Positions 42,890-55,332 of a stretch of DNA of 64,000 nt are shown here, one piece after another. The notes beneath the pieces were generated by a model. It saw nothing but the letters and a program-made list of their open reading frames with translations, was not told where the DNA came from and did no database searches. The position numbers and the translations under genes were made by a program. Positions within the stretch are counted from its first letter, which is position 1. Every line of letters begins with the position of its first letter. This stretch comes from Spirometra erinaceieuropaei (taxonomy: Eukaryota; Platyhelminthes; Cestoda; Diphyllobothriidea; Diphyllobothriidae): contig CACRXP010000687.1 of assembly GCA_902702965.1 (NCBI GenBank), positions 184,141 to 248,140 of the forward strand. The letters run 5' to 3'.

Positions 42890-45370
42890 GAACGTATTAT
42901 GAGAGTCCGCAAAACTAGCTAAACACGTTTTGCTCTATCGCCAAATATCGCTTTAAGGTGACTTTTCTCAATTACGGATCAAACTGAAAAATTTAAACAG
43001 CCAAAGCTCAAGTAAACAGGTAGCTAAGTAAAAGCACCCGCCGGCCTGCTGGACCCATGAACGAGCATTTGGTGGTGTCAGTAGCAACTATGGTATTCGT
43101 GATTACTTCTTGTGTCGATTGTCCATGACAGCTTCGTCTACTTTAATCAGTTGTACGGTATATTATTTAATAATCTGGTCGTTTCAAATTGCATCTCCGT
43201 TTGCCGTTTTCAATAATGCGATCCAGATATTATCAAGAGACACCATGACCTTACCAAGACGCTGTATCAGCCAAACATCTCTTACACTGTCCCACCCAGA
43301 GATAGGTTTGAAAAATTACTTTCTGTTGCATCCTTATATCTTAAGCGAAAACCGGCACTTGCATTGCAGAGTTGGTTGTACCCTATAGCGAAATTAAAAA
43401 AGGCCCTGCAGAATCCCCTGCTTCCCAAATGCACTCATTAAATGCTAATTTGCTGAGTCATGGAGGCACTTCCAAATTTTAGGCTCATCAATTTCCATTT
43501 AAAATTGATAACAATGACAATACTCACTTAACAGACATGCTCGTGACAGTTTACTTATGTCGAACCCACTTAAGCGCAATCTCCTTGTGATAAAAATGAC
43601 TGATCTGTTTTAGAATCGTTCGGTGGGCCAAAATTATTCTCGCGTGCAACATAAAGCTATATGTTCATTGCATACAGAACCTTCCTTTTTCCTTTGCCAA
43701 TGACGTCTTTTTCTGGGGCACATTAAAAATGCCGCATGAAACCGATCAGAGCAGATTTTATGTAGTAAATGGTATTTGTACTTCAGGGACGTGACGAAAG
43801 TATTTACGAAATGTACCAGGAACTAACGCCGCACAATGCAGTCTAAATTACATTTTTATTATTGATGGTTTTTTGTCTGCTGCAGTTAGAGTTGTCGGGC
43901 TTTGAATTTAGATATATTTTATTTAATTTTCTAGTTACTAATTCGATTGGCGTAAGCTTGTCGGATTGAAATGGACCAAAATATTTTACGACAAGAATCG
44001 GCATTTTCGAGAAAAATCACGACTTTATGCAGCTAGCTTGAACGATTTTTCAAAAACCCTCAGGAAGGTACGCTTCTCTTCCCATTTCACACCCAGAGCT
44101 GCCCCGTATCAATTCAATTATATATGTCCTTCATCCAAAAATAAAAATTGTGGTCTACATTGTTGAACTACTTGTACCCGAACAACGGGTTTAAAAAAAG
44201 AAGCTCGACCAGAACCCCTTTCGTTACAATTGCGTTCACTAACTGGTACATAGCTGATTCATCAAATGAGTTCCTTATTTCCGATTCATTATTTTCCACT
44301 GATACGCATTAATGACAACGAAGGAGCCTTTGTACCATACGTTTTGATTGTCCCTTCATCGCATTAAAACCACTAAAAGACAATCGTATTGTTATCTTAA
44401 CGACAAATCGTTATTACAATCGTCTCTTGAGGGCAATGTGTTGTCATGAGAAAAAGAAAATCAGTCCTTAATTGCATTTTGAACGTACAGCGACACTTTG
44501 GCAGTGCCACCTATTTCTGCAACGCCTTTAAAATATCGATCGTGGCCGATAATAGCTGTCCTCTGTTCCTTATGGAGACGTGTAATTTCTTTATTAAATG
44601 AGTCAGTAACGAATGCCATTTTATGCGGACGTAATTTAAATGTAAGTTGTTATGTTTTTATTGATTTACAATTTTTAAATATATTTGAAAATCCGCTGTT
44701 ACTGAGAAAGCTCATATTTGCTGGCAGAAGTGGAATGAACCAGTAGACCTAAGGCCCTTGTGTTCGGATTTAGGGTATGCAAAAGAAAGGAAACAAGGGG
44801 GCATTATGTGCATATTTCATATTCCAGAATAGATGGCTAACTGTGATAAAATTCAGGAACAAATGTCCAGCCTTCATGTCAGAATGACCAGTAAAACAGT
44901 CCGCGTCTGCAAAAGGTTAGGCAAAGAACAGGCATAGAAAGCTATGCCAAATGCTCTAATGTTCTCCTATGGAGGTAACAATGTTATGTAGAACCGTAAC
45001 ATAACTACAAATAGAGAAATCTCCCATAATTACAAGTAAGTTTAACCTTAAAAGAGCTTAAAAGGATCTTTATCAGAAAAATTACGATTGAACCAGGGGT
45101 TCAATAAACGACGAACGGAAAGCGTTCAGATCCTGCCATGAGAATATTGTTAACTTACAATCGGTATGCTAAAGCACTCGACAATTTGCCTGTCTAAATC
45201 CACCGACGGACGTAGTAATGCAGCTGCAGAGCGCTGGAGTATACTAAAACTGCATCCAGGTGCATAATTATCGAAATAGCGGTATGACCACGGGGTTTAC
45301 AATGCGGAAGGAAAACCTATGGGTAACACATCAGGCAAAACGTCTACGGCGACCTCGCGGCCAGCATATA
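42890..45370. other. Extra sequence in the right duplication arm; no gene seen
   Basis: First part of the 42890-48080 block that has no left-arm counterpart. No retroelement motif or gene was recognised; frames up to 92 codons (43110-43388 +) lack recognisable motifs. Confidence 0.3.
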
Positions 45371-45372
45371 TA

Positions 45373-46370
45373 TACAGTGAGTGACCTATCTCATGAAATG
45401 TTGGCTGAAATTTTGAAATGCGTTTTCGATTAGGAAGGATTACTTAGTCGCGGTTGTAATACTGACTATCTTGCTTCATATTCTTATAACAATTCGAACT
45501 TGGCAGGATGTCGGCTATTAAATGCACTTCTTTTCAGTCTCCTGTAGAAAGCGTACACGGTCAAAAATAACTACTTATGAAGCATGTTGTTTTCTTACTG
45601 ATTTTCGATGGTCTTGCAAATTCAGTGATATTTTATAGAACTTACAAATAAAAATATGCTTTCTTTTAGTTCGTCAGTAGAGAATCACGTCTTCTTCATA
45701 TTTTGTACTAAAGGAGGGAGAATAAGTAGGTTTAAAAAAGATTTCCAATTGCCGAATAATTTGGAGCGTAACCATTCGTTGCATTAGCGCTAAGTGATTT
45801 CAGTCAAAAAGGTGCATTCGTTCCGCCTAAAGAAAATCACATATTTTTCTATGCCATTAAAGAGATATTATACAGAGTCCATACGATTTTGCAATGGATG
45901 CGGACCATTTTGTACATTTCATGAGACGCAGTGGTAAACGGCCAGGTACGACGCTATGGGAATTGACATTTATCGGTCTTACAAAGTCTCATAATGTGAA
46001 AAGTATTTAAAACCTAATTATACTCCCTCCTTAAGTATAACATATAAAGAAGACGTGATTATCTATTGACTAACTAAAAGAAAGCATATTTTTATTTTTG
46101 AGTTCTATAAAATATTTTTGAATTTGCAAGACCATCGAAAATCAGTGAGAAAAAAGCATGCTACATAAGTAGTCATTTTTGACGGAGTACGCTTCTACAG
46201 GAGACTGAAAAAAAATGCATTTAAAATCCGACATCCTGCCAACTCCGAAATTTTATAAGAGTATGCCGCAAGATATTCAGTATTACAACCGCGACCAAGT
46301 AATCCTTCCTAATCGAAAACGCATTTCACAATTTCAGCCAACATTTCATGAGATAGGTCACTCACTGTAC
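45373..46370. mobile_element. TA-flanked palindromic element, copy 5 (variant B, nearly complete)
   Basis: The ends are perfect inverted repeats, TA|CAGTGAGTGACC (45373-45386) and GGTCACTCACTG|TA (46357-46370). The arms run about 45373-45755 and 45990-46370, with matching GGAGGGAG, CTCCTGTAGAAAGCGTAC-type and CTTACT/GATTTTCGATGGTC segments. It shares an overall plan and some sequence with the 17632 family but is a distinct variant, also found at 55333. No ORF for a transposase. Confidence 0.8.
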
Positions 46371-48080
46371 CAGCAGTCGTCAAGGAATTCGACCTTAGGA
46401 CAATAAACTAGCTGATCATGTTGCGACCGACAAAGTGTGACTACACTGGTTCTTAAATAATATTTTGACAACTTCAACCCTATTTGTAAGCCCTTATAAT
46501 AAAAATTGCCTGGACACATACAATACAAATGCGAGGACATGGGAGACAATTTCATCGTCAACCTGAGGCATCAGTGGTCCTCCTGGTAAGAATTGTGGGA
46601 ATGTGGAATGAAGGACTCTAGTACCGCCAATCAGTCTGAATGACTTCTTTTCAGTGTGGCCCTTATGACACGACCACCCGTGCGAATCTGAAAGTATTTT
46701 TCGTACCCCATAATTTGCGTCATGCGCATAGGGGTTGTGTGGCACATTTAATCCTTGCTACGGATGGGTGCACGACGGTGTTCACAGCAGTTCAACTGCA
46801 ATCACGAATGTCTTAAGTGTTAAAAGCGTGGATTGGTTGAGGCTTGTCTATTGCAGCCGTCCCCCTTGTAAGTCTGTAAGATCTGTCCCACAAGCATGCA
46901 ACAGGGACTAAAATGGCTTCACTTACGGCATAAAATATGTTTTTATGGAGTACGTATGCATAAATCGAAATTGTGTAATCCACAGCTCGACGCACTTTTC
47001 TTCTTTTGACCCTAACCCTACTGTCTATTAGCAGTAATCTTCTTAAGTTTTAGGTAGGTCACCTACACGAAAACTGACTTGGTACCAAAGACAGCACTGA
47101 ATTTGGCCAACAGCGCGGTGGCATGGAGGTCAGACGCTCTAAGTCTGGGTTGTCTGGCATTTTACAGGGGGGGGTGAAAGAAGCCAGAACTCTTTTCTTG
47201 ACTGGCGTACCCTTTCTGATGCAAACCTGCGTGGCTTTGTAGTTTGACATGGCTCAAGGTTTATCTGCCTGCCAGGTCAGCGTAGACTGCTTTCAGGTGG
47301 CGTTTCACCTGAGCACATACTCCTGCCAACCCAGGAAATTAAACAATTTAAGCCCTGATCTGAGAGCGTAGACTGTCTTGCAAACCTTGCAAGGAATATT
47401 CACAAATGTCAGAATGCGATGAAATGCGAATAAGTAGTTACCTACCCTGAATGCCCTTATGGTAACGGAAGTCCCTTTGGACTTAAAGGAATCCTTTTAT
47501 TGTTTTTAAGATTTGGTGTGGTTATTTATCAACTAACCAGACGAATTTACATTTTGCACACTTCTTCAATAAAATATGCCTGAATTTATGTGCACATTAA
47601 AATCCAGTTCAGAAGTGCGTGCTAAATAGGTGGCCATTTCAACCAGGCGTGGTTTAAAATGCGCCAAAAGTAGACCATTCAAGATTAATATGCTGGTGTG
47701 GCTTTGGTTGCTTAGGATCATGCTGCCTGATAAAACCTCATTTAGACAACATTTCTCAATCGAAAACGCATTTTAAACCTTAAAATAGATTCCTGTAAGA
47801 CCTGTCAAATACTGATTTGTAAAACGGCGTGCAAACAAACGCAATACGACTGAAATCTATTCAGATAATGCAGGTTGTCTGTGTAGTGGTTACAGTGTAG
47901 GCAAATAAACGAAACTCATGAAATTTAAGCAGGAATGCTAAAGCGCCTTTTCGTTGTAAGACGAATTACATAACGGCATATGTAAAGCTGATTATCACGC
48001 AAAATTATTCCAAGACATCGCAGACCGGACATAGCATTGTGTCTCGTATGAACTTTTTAGCCGCCTGCAATAGTCATGTT
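46371..48080. other. No recognised gene; remainder of the extra block
   Basis: Short unconnected frames only. Contains a G-run at about 47168 and a weak third copy of the dispersed repeat at 47246-47285. Confidence 0.3.
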
Positions 48081-49336
48081 TGCTAAAAGTTGTCAATTAA
48101 ATAGCAGGCATTTTTAGGTGGGCCTTGAAATATTTAAACAATCAAATATATATTTACTAGTGAAAATAGGTCACAAAAATCTATTTTTTTCACTTCGTAA
48201 AAGATCACGCTTTTTAGAATGGTATCCATTGAGCTTTTCAAATTATAATTTATTTTCCCAGTCTGCAGTCAAGTGCTCGTTTATATCCTACGGTTATCAA
48301 GTTGTTAGCCTTTTATGGAGAGAGAGAAGCGGGCACTCAAATGTCTCACCACAAAACACTATGGAGATTTTGTAAAATTTCAACTGACTTGAGCTATTTA
48401 GTATGCCTTATGAGACGAACCAGTAAATTTGTCAGAGTGATGCTCATTTAGTGGACATTGTAGAAGTCAGTTGTCGTAAAATTAATACCCTTAAGTAGAC
48501 GACGTCGTTTGATACCAATTGAGTATTAAATAGTTTTACGTCCGAATAACATAAATATATTTGAATTAATAAGAGGTGTAAGAATAAACCGTAAATGTGT
48601 AAAATGCTTAAGCAGCAACTTTCACTGCGCTTTTACTGTGAATTGTGGATATCAAGCTCAAAATGCCAAACACGCTTAGTTAATCCTTCCTAACCGAAGA
48701 CGCAATTCAGTACGCCGGTAGACATATCTTAAGATCTGTTAATTACTCCGCTTCCCATAACCGCCTTTGAAATGCGGCCGAAGTATGGGAAGCACTTGAT
48801 GCCTGTTTATTTTCAGCGAACTTTTATTTACTCTCAGATATGCCCTTAGTCACATGTTTGACCCATCTTTTGCCTTTCATTTCCTTGTAAAGCTGATGTA
48901 GCGAAATTTGACCAAAATATCTTATTTAAAATAGAAATTGCAACCGCAATGGTCACGAATGATTTTTTGCCCAGTTGCTTATTTCTCTCATCTTATTGAT
49001 TTAAATGGGGTGTTATTTGCTACAAAGATTTACTTCAGACAATGTTTTACCCCTCTCCGAACGCCCGAGTCACGGTACCAATTGGCGTGTCAATTCAGTC
49101 GTTGGCCAAATTAAGAAAAACCTTCCCGATTAATGCGCAAATGTTTTAACTGGTATGTATCCTCCAGTATTACTTTAAGTTGCATCAAACCCCAAAACAG
49201 CGTTTAGTATATGGGCAAATTAAGTAGCACATCTTCGTTGAAATAGTCTGAACATTATGCTTTGCATAATGACAGCATGCTGTCGCCACGGATTCTGCGT
49301 ATCTGAGATTATGTTAATTGGATACGTGCACTCATA

Positions 49337-49612
49337 ATGTCAACGAAAAAAATAAAAGCACGTTCTTACATGAAAGCAATTTGGGACAAATACATGCTAC
49401 ACTTTGTTCCTTTGTCTTTCGAAAACGGTCAATATAACCTAGAAAAAAAACGTAGCACAGGTCGTTTGATGAACGTGCCTTATTTTATAGAGGCAGAACC
49501 ATGGCCAGCAGTTTGCTCAAACGCAAGATGCAGTTCCATGAAGAGAGACAGCAAATGGCTACTTGATTCGAGTACGTACGACTATGGGCGGGACGTCTTG
49601 ATGATAAATTAG
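49337..49612 (+). CDS. Hypothetical 91-codon ORF at the end of the right arm
   Basis: Open frame starting MSTKKIKARSYMKAIWDKYM and containing FVPLSFENGQYNLEKK, NVPYFIEAEPWPAVC and SMKRDSKWLLD. The upstream 70 nt (GGATTCTG, CTGAGATTATGTTAAT, CACTCATAATGTC) and most of the frame have a counterpart on the minus strand at about 6470-6780, where the frame is broken. No domain recognised, no leader. It could be one exon of a gene, a fragment of an unrecognised transposon, or a chance frame; no splice sites were assigned. Confidence 0.3.
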   Translation: MSTKKIKARSYMKAIWDKYMLHFVPLSFENGQYNLEKKRSTGRLMNVPYFIEAEPWPAVCSNARCSSMKRDSKWLLDSSTYDYGRDVLMIN

Positions 49613-49929
49613 TTCAGTTCTCACATTTGCTCCTGGGTTGTTAGATCAGCCCGTCAACGAGATAGTTCTGTGGATCTCAAGGCGCCATTTCACTAATCTT
49701 AAAGACATCTCGATGAGGGCGCAGGCTGTGGCTAACTGCTCTTAGCAGTCTAGCGAAATGATACAATTTTTGCGCTCAGTCCGGAACAGTCAAAATCAGG
49801 TAAGCGTTCAGGAATATTGTTTGCTATAGTTCAGCGATGACGACCATGTAAACATTTAGGAATTTCAGTTCGGCAAGCGCACTGTCTCGACTAATCAAGA
49901 TCGGGCATTCACAGAAGTATTATGAAGGA

Positions 49930-50990
49930 CAAATTAATCAGAAGAAGAAGCAATCGCTGGAAGAAGTGCTTTATTTGCCTGACGTTTCGAATCTCACTTG
50001 AATCCATCATCAGAGAGAGTGGCAGAAAAGGGTGACTCGTGCACAGGAAATCGCTGTATTTATAGGATGAAGTCGCTATGCTACCGCATACCTATTGCAA
50101 TTAACCGGCTCCCCTTCATGAAGGATCGTTGTCTGTTGGTGTGCCAATTGTTTGATGGCCGGCATGCAAGTTGTTGATTGCTGAAATGTCATCACTTGTG
50201 TTGAATGGTGGCGTGATGTTTGCGTAGACATCTGGCTGACCGGTTTGCGTGCCTCCCAGTGGTGTGACCGGAGGCCACCATGAGGCGTCAGGCGGTGAGA
50301 ACAAAAGACCAACTGCCACGGCAAGAAACATCTGGAGCCGTTTTCTGAATCTGGCGCATTTGCGGATAAAGCAACTACGTTGGAGAAACTGGAAGACAAC
50401 TCCGAACTCTAATTGCCGAACACGTGGCATCGGTACGGCGAAATGACGCCAACTCTCAGGTCGCGCCCAATTCGACGATACCCAGCCGCACATTCGAGTT
50501 CGATAGGGGCCAAAATTTCTCCGAGACGGAATAATCGCGTGAGCCGCGAGTTGCTTGAGTCATGGTTCACGGGACCTCAACCTATCAGCAAGTGCAACTT
50601 TGTCTTCACTCAATCTTCCAAGCTGAGGCCAGGCTGGCCAAGGTAATTGACCACTCGGTGAGCGCGCAAACCGGTGAGTCAGATGTCTACGCAAACATCG
50701 CGCCAGCATCCAACACGAGTGATGACATTTCGCCAATCAACAACTTGCCTGCCGGTCATCAAGCAATTAGCACACGAGCGGACAACGATCCTTCATGAAG
50801 TGGGGCCGGGTTAATTGCTATAGGTATGGGGTAGCATAGCGACTGCATTCTATAAATACAGCGATTTCCTGTGCACGAGTCACTTTTTTCTGCCACTGTC
50901 TCTGATGATGGATTCAAGTGAGATTCCGAAACGTTAGGCGAATAAAGCCCATTTTCCAACGATCGCTTTTCTTTCTGCTCAACCAATTCC
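49930..50990 (+). mobile_element. PLE-F: GIY-YIG end with inverted tail copies (hairpin)
   Basis: The plus strand at about 50340-50600 encodes NYVGETGRQLRT, IAEHVAS, RRNDANSQVA and SRELLESWFTGPQP with a stop and frame changes, then a tail to about 50990 (ATCATCAGAGA-type tail in the form CTCTGATGATGGATTCAAGT). The segment 49950-50260 is an inverted copy of the tail at about 50660-50980 (GACATCTGGCTGACCGGTTT against AAACCGGTGAGTCAGATGTC). The layout is like PLE-B but shorter and older. Confidence 0.75.
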
Positions 50991-50999
50991 CGCAACTCC

Positions 51000-52440
51000 C
51001 ATCTTTGCTAGCATAGGACAAGTTACCAAAAGTTAAACAATCAATAAAAGTCAGGATGGGAAGAGGGTTGAAGAGCGTTCTGAGGTCAGGGATCAGGTTC
51101 CAGCTCAATGAGGGGTCTGGGGACAGCGAAGGCGATCGATGTCTAGCTCCATCTCTTGGCTTTAACGCGAGGCGGCAGAGGCGATAAGAACGCATATGCT
51201 GGGTTCGTCTTTGCCCAGAAGAGTCTCAGCTCTCGTAGAACGTTTTTTGCGTGGACGAGGTTGGATTGAATAAGCGTATGGTCACTGCTTCTATCGTCGC
51301 AAGTATCCACCGACGCGGGAAATTTGAGTGTCTCACTGACACTTTATAACTGACTCGGAATGATTGGTTGACGTCGACGATGTGATCTTTTTGATGCCTT
51401 AGTTTAGCCAGGCAGGATGGCACCATCAAGTCCGCTCGGATAGTTGCCTAGTTGTTCGGCCATTATAACCTATCTCATAGGAGCCAGCGACGAAGTCTGA
51501 AAAGACAGTCTATCCCTAGGTTCAAGGCGAATATAAAGAGCGCTTAGGAGAAAACGTGTCTCATCTTATAGTCTGGACCCATGCGCGCGAACATAGCGTT
51601 TTATTGACGATGCAGAAGATGAGAGCGCCTTAGCAACGATAATTTCATCTCAGGTTGCGACACGTCCGACTTCAGGGGTGGTTTTCCACACATTTGCTGA
51701 TAACAATTTTGGGAAAGCCACTTTCTTGTAAAATGCATTTCATGGTTTTTCCTTGTTGCCTGTTTGTCTCAACTTTTCGTTTATCTCAATTATGGTGACT
51801 TAACGATTTTGTCGCGGTAGATTTACTTTAAAACCATCCTCTAACGTCTCCTCCAGCGCCAGAATCTAGAACTGTAATTGGAAATTAATTCGGAGTGGAA
51901 AGCCAAATTAAGATAATGCGCTGCTAATTTTGCTCGTATGTATTTTCTAGTGTCTTGTTGTCTGGAACCTTTATTTTAATATTTTGATGATCCTCAACAA
52001 GGGTGGCATAGCACATGGCCAAATCAAGCAACGCTTCTCCGCTAAACCAGACTGTGAATTGGTTGAGGAGAGACCGCCTGTAGTAACCCCTGGTTATTCA
52101 CATAAATATCTCAGAGGATGGGGATATTCAGATTGACGAACGCTGATAAAATCAACAACAGTTCACTTGCCGCTTGTTAAATTTCCGCGAGGCTGACCGC
52201 AGACGGACATACCTGGCCTTTATTTCCCTTAGAGTCGGCGTAGTTGTAGCTAAATCTACGTGCTTTTTGGCCTTTCCCACAGCAGCCGGTGGATTAATCG
52301 GCCGTTGCTGTACATGTGAGTAACAATTGTCTTCGCAGAAGCATGGGTTAGTGCTCGACTATCGTTAAATGACTTCTGGCCACTTAATATGTTCATTTAT
52401 GCGAGCGTTGGTTTTCGGTCCGGTATGCCCGCCAGCTATA
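51000..52440. other. Unassigned, GC-balanced, probably old repeat DNA
   Basis: The minus strand at 51195-50995 translates as SLSPDPSLSWNLIPDLRTLF and on, a reading that may belong to a repeat, but I cannot assign it to a family. The rest shows no motif. Confidence 0.3.
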
Positions 52441-52880
52441 TCGGTCTTGTCCGGACTGACCTGAGCCTAGTTTGCAGCGTCTGGTAGGCGAGATGTAGAG
52501 CCGAAGCGCGATTAAATGTGCCAGCCAAAGACAAAATTTCGAGCAGTCAGTCTGTGCATATTTTCATTGACTCTACCAACTACCCGCTTTCTCAAAAGCG
52601 AATGTATTTGTCAGCTTGCATATCCAGACATAGCCCAAACAGCTTGTTCTTACCTTTGATTGCAATTTGATGTTCGTGAAAACTTGTACTGGGGGTTTGC
52701 CGGTTTCACCCACATAGTTCGCGTTGCAGTTTAGGCAGGGTATGCTCTAATTTACCGCTGGATATTCTGTTATATGTGGTATCTCTTTGGGCTTCATGAT
52801 GTGCCGACCGATAGTGGATTCTGGTCTATGAACTATAGTCTATGGTCACCTCTGAAACTTTCTTCACATTGGATATTGAG
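52440..52880 (-). mobile_element. PLE-G: GIY-YIG fragment
   Basis: The minus strand reads SIPCLNCNANYVGETGKP (about 52750-52690), then in other frames TNTFAFEKAG (about 52610) and NRASALHLAYQTLQTRL (about 52510-52460), the usual order of the PLE endonuclease end. A stop precedes SIPC and there are at least two frame changes. Confidence 0.65.
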
Positions 52881-54230
52881 ATCCAGAACTACGACCTTTC
52901 GCCACTCAGCAGTTCAAAATGAAGTTTTCAAGGCACTTGCCTCTAAGGCATTTCGAATGATCGTTGGCCTTCAAAAGGGTGACTAAGTACTTCAGTACTA
53001 AGTACAAATCCAACCTTTCGCATATAGGAGCGTATCTTGGAAAATACTGCGACACATTTGCCTCAATTGCAGTCGGCACAACTGAGCACAAAGCCAAACA
53101 ACAATATCACGTGCACATGTTACGCGATGATCGTACGACATTCTCTCTTAGAATAGACTCCTTTCATTTAATCTTGACGACTCTGCTGTCTAAAAAACAT
53201 AAATTGTTGACAGCGAAGAGCCTGTTGCGCTTGAATGTGTTTCAGGTTTTAGGTACTTCACGTGGCAGCAAATCCAAAATAATTCTTTGTTTAAAAATTT
53301 GTTAAATTCACATGTTTATCATGTAATCATGAAGAGAACTGAAGTGAAGATTGAAAGACTGAACATAACTCACCGCATGAATGTTTGTCTGCAGAAACAC
53401 AATGGAATAAAACCAATAGTTTTGGTTCTATAAAGTCTCCTGTTGACAGTCATTACGTTCTGGAGTTGAAATATGAAAATTCAAACCTAAGAAATCAGGC
53501 CCAACAGTTGGTCTGAATTAAAGATGAGAAATCGATTTTGGGAGAATTTTGAACTCTTGCGATTAAAAATTGACGTATATGAGTCAAAGGCATTTTAAAA
53601 TGAAGACTCGCGGGATATTCGCAAAGCTAACTGAAATGTGGCAGGCTTTGTATCTTTCTTTCTTAAGTTTGGGTGTGCGTGGATTTAGATGTAGTGCGTT
53701 GTGTAATTAGTTCTTAAAACCACACCATAACAACTAGATATATTTATAAATATACCTGAAACCGACTTTCCTGCAGATATGGCGGGTAAGCCGATTCATA
53801 GCATACGTGGAATTCGAATAATTATGGCGTCTGCAATTCGCAAAATTTGACATAATGGGTCGACTGAAAAGTCAGTTGGGAATTACCAGATAACAAACAA
53901 GCTCAAATAACTAGCAGGCGTTTTTTAAATATTTATCGGACACACGGCCTATTACAAACACATGGAAGCATTTGATGCACAATCTGGGTAGAACAACTTA
54001 TTTCTGTAAACACCTGATTAATTAATCATGTTGTGCTTTGCTGCATAATCTAAGATCTATGCGTCCTGTTTAATAGTTCATGCTTGCTCAAATTTATGAA
54101 AGATGTTTGACGAAACCACAACATATTTGTGGATTAATAAGGGGAGGTTCAGAGTAGGCGTCATCGTGCGAAAAAATGTCGCTGTATAGTTATGAGTAGC
54201 AAACGGAGGACCGAATCGATTAAATACTGT
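52881..54230. other. No recognised feature
   Basis: A 113-codon frame (52964-53305 +) has no recognisable motif. Nothing else stands out. Confidence 0.3.
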
Positions 54231-54399
54231 GTTTACAGAAGCAAAGAGACGAGTCCCAGGAAACCGTCGTAAGAAGGAGACATAAACACTGGGACAAGAG
54301 CTTGTGTCGGCTGACCTTTCGGATTTCTGCCCGTGCCCATCATAACGGACAACAAGAGATAAGCGTAATTCAGGAACAAGGAGCTGCAGGGTTCAGAAA

Positions 54400-54770
54400 T
54401 TGCGGGATGTGCCAGCAGACAACGGTGCGCTCCACGGTTGTACTGGACAGGACAGACTGCCTTCAGAAACCAAATGTTTACTAAAGGACCGAAAAATCTA
54501 GGTTCCATGTACAACGAACCCTTTAGAAGCGCTGGCACGCCAAATTCATGGTAGTTGTTGGCCTTGGAGTACTCAAGTGTAATAACACTGACCGAGAGAC
54601 ACATGGCGGTACCCCACGCTACGGCTTTAGCCCGATTATTTGGCTTTCCTAAATTGCACAAAGAGTGCACTCCTCTCCGTCCGTCTTGTTGCTTAATAGC
54701 ACTCCCACATACGGACCGCCAAAACGATAGTTCTTTCGTCACAACATCCTGACCGCTGAGTCGGTCACCA
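54400..54770 (+). mobile_element. PLE-H: reverse transcriptase N-terminal fragment
   Basis: The plus strand reads TTVRSTVVLDRTDCLQKPNVY (cf. GRSTVVLDRTDYNQK in PLE-B), then MAVPHATALARLFGFPKLHK and TPLRPSCCLI, the fingers region of PLE RTs. Palm motifs are missing. Frame changes and stops make it a relic. The 169-codon minus-strand frame over 54233-54742 is an antisense shadow. Confidence 0.7.
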
Positions 54771-55330
54771 TGGTCATTTAGTCAGCACATTGACCGGAGA
54801 ATCTCAGAGGCGTAAGTCTCCATCCAAATGAGCTCGTAGTATCTTATAGTGTTACATCGGTTTCTACTTCTACTGTACGGGGTATGGCGATGGAAACGAT
54901 CGGGCTGTTTCTACAGCGCAAATAACATGAAACAGGGAATCATCTTTGACATGGTGAACTCCTTCAGCTCCCGAAGCTGCGTCTTAGAACGTATATCACA
55001 TTCGACGGGAATATGTACGAACAGGTAAAGGACACATCTGTGGGTTCTCTGATTCGGGATTCATCTCCGGGTCACTCTAGCGACAATAAGAGTCGCTGTT
55101 TGGTATTGGCCGTTATTGGGAAGTTTCTTTCGTTTTTATCTACTGGGATCAACTGCTGACATTCATAGAACGTCTCAATGCATTCTTCCCGGCAGATTAT
55201 CTTATTCTGTATAAAACGTTTGGTGATAAAATGATTTGCCTACGCAACTTCTTCTCGCTCCCTCTGGAAAATGTCGTCATTTTGTTAAGTAGCGTGTTTG
55301 TGAGAAAACACACCTGCAACCAAACAAACA
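54771..55330. other. No recognised feature
   Basis: No coding similarity, no repeat partner identified. Confidence 0.3.
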
Positions 55331-55332
55331 TA

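Larger units (their letters stand above)
38220..49575 (-). repeat. Right arm of large inverted segmental duplication
   Basis: Mirror of 6470-16115. Collinear blocks are 38220-42890 (palindrome C, flank, family copy 4 and promoter region) and 48080-49575. Between them 42890-48080 has no counterpart in the left arm; it includes the TA-palindrome at 45373-46370. The left arm instead carries PLE-B near the same breakpoint, so both insertions lie close to the same site. Confidence 0.75.

Noticed and set aside
50076..50493. Overlapping 107- and 125-codon minus-strand frames
   Set aside because: They cover the inverted PLE tail and the antisense of the PLE-F endonuclease.
54233..54742. 169-codon minus-strand ORF
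   Set aside because: It is antisense to recognisable PLE RT sequence (STVVLDRTD, LFGFPKLHK) and has no motif of its own.
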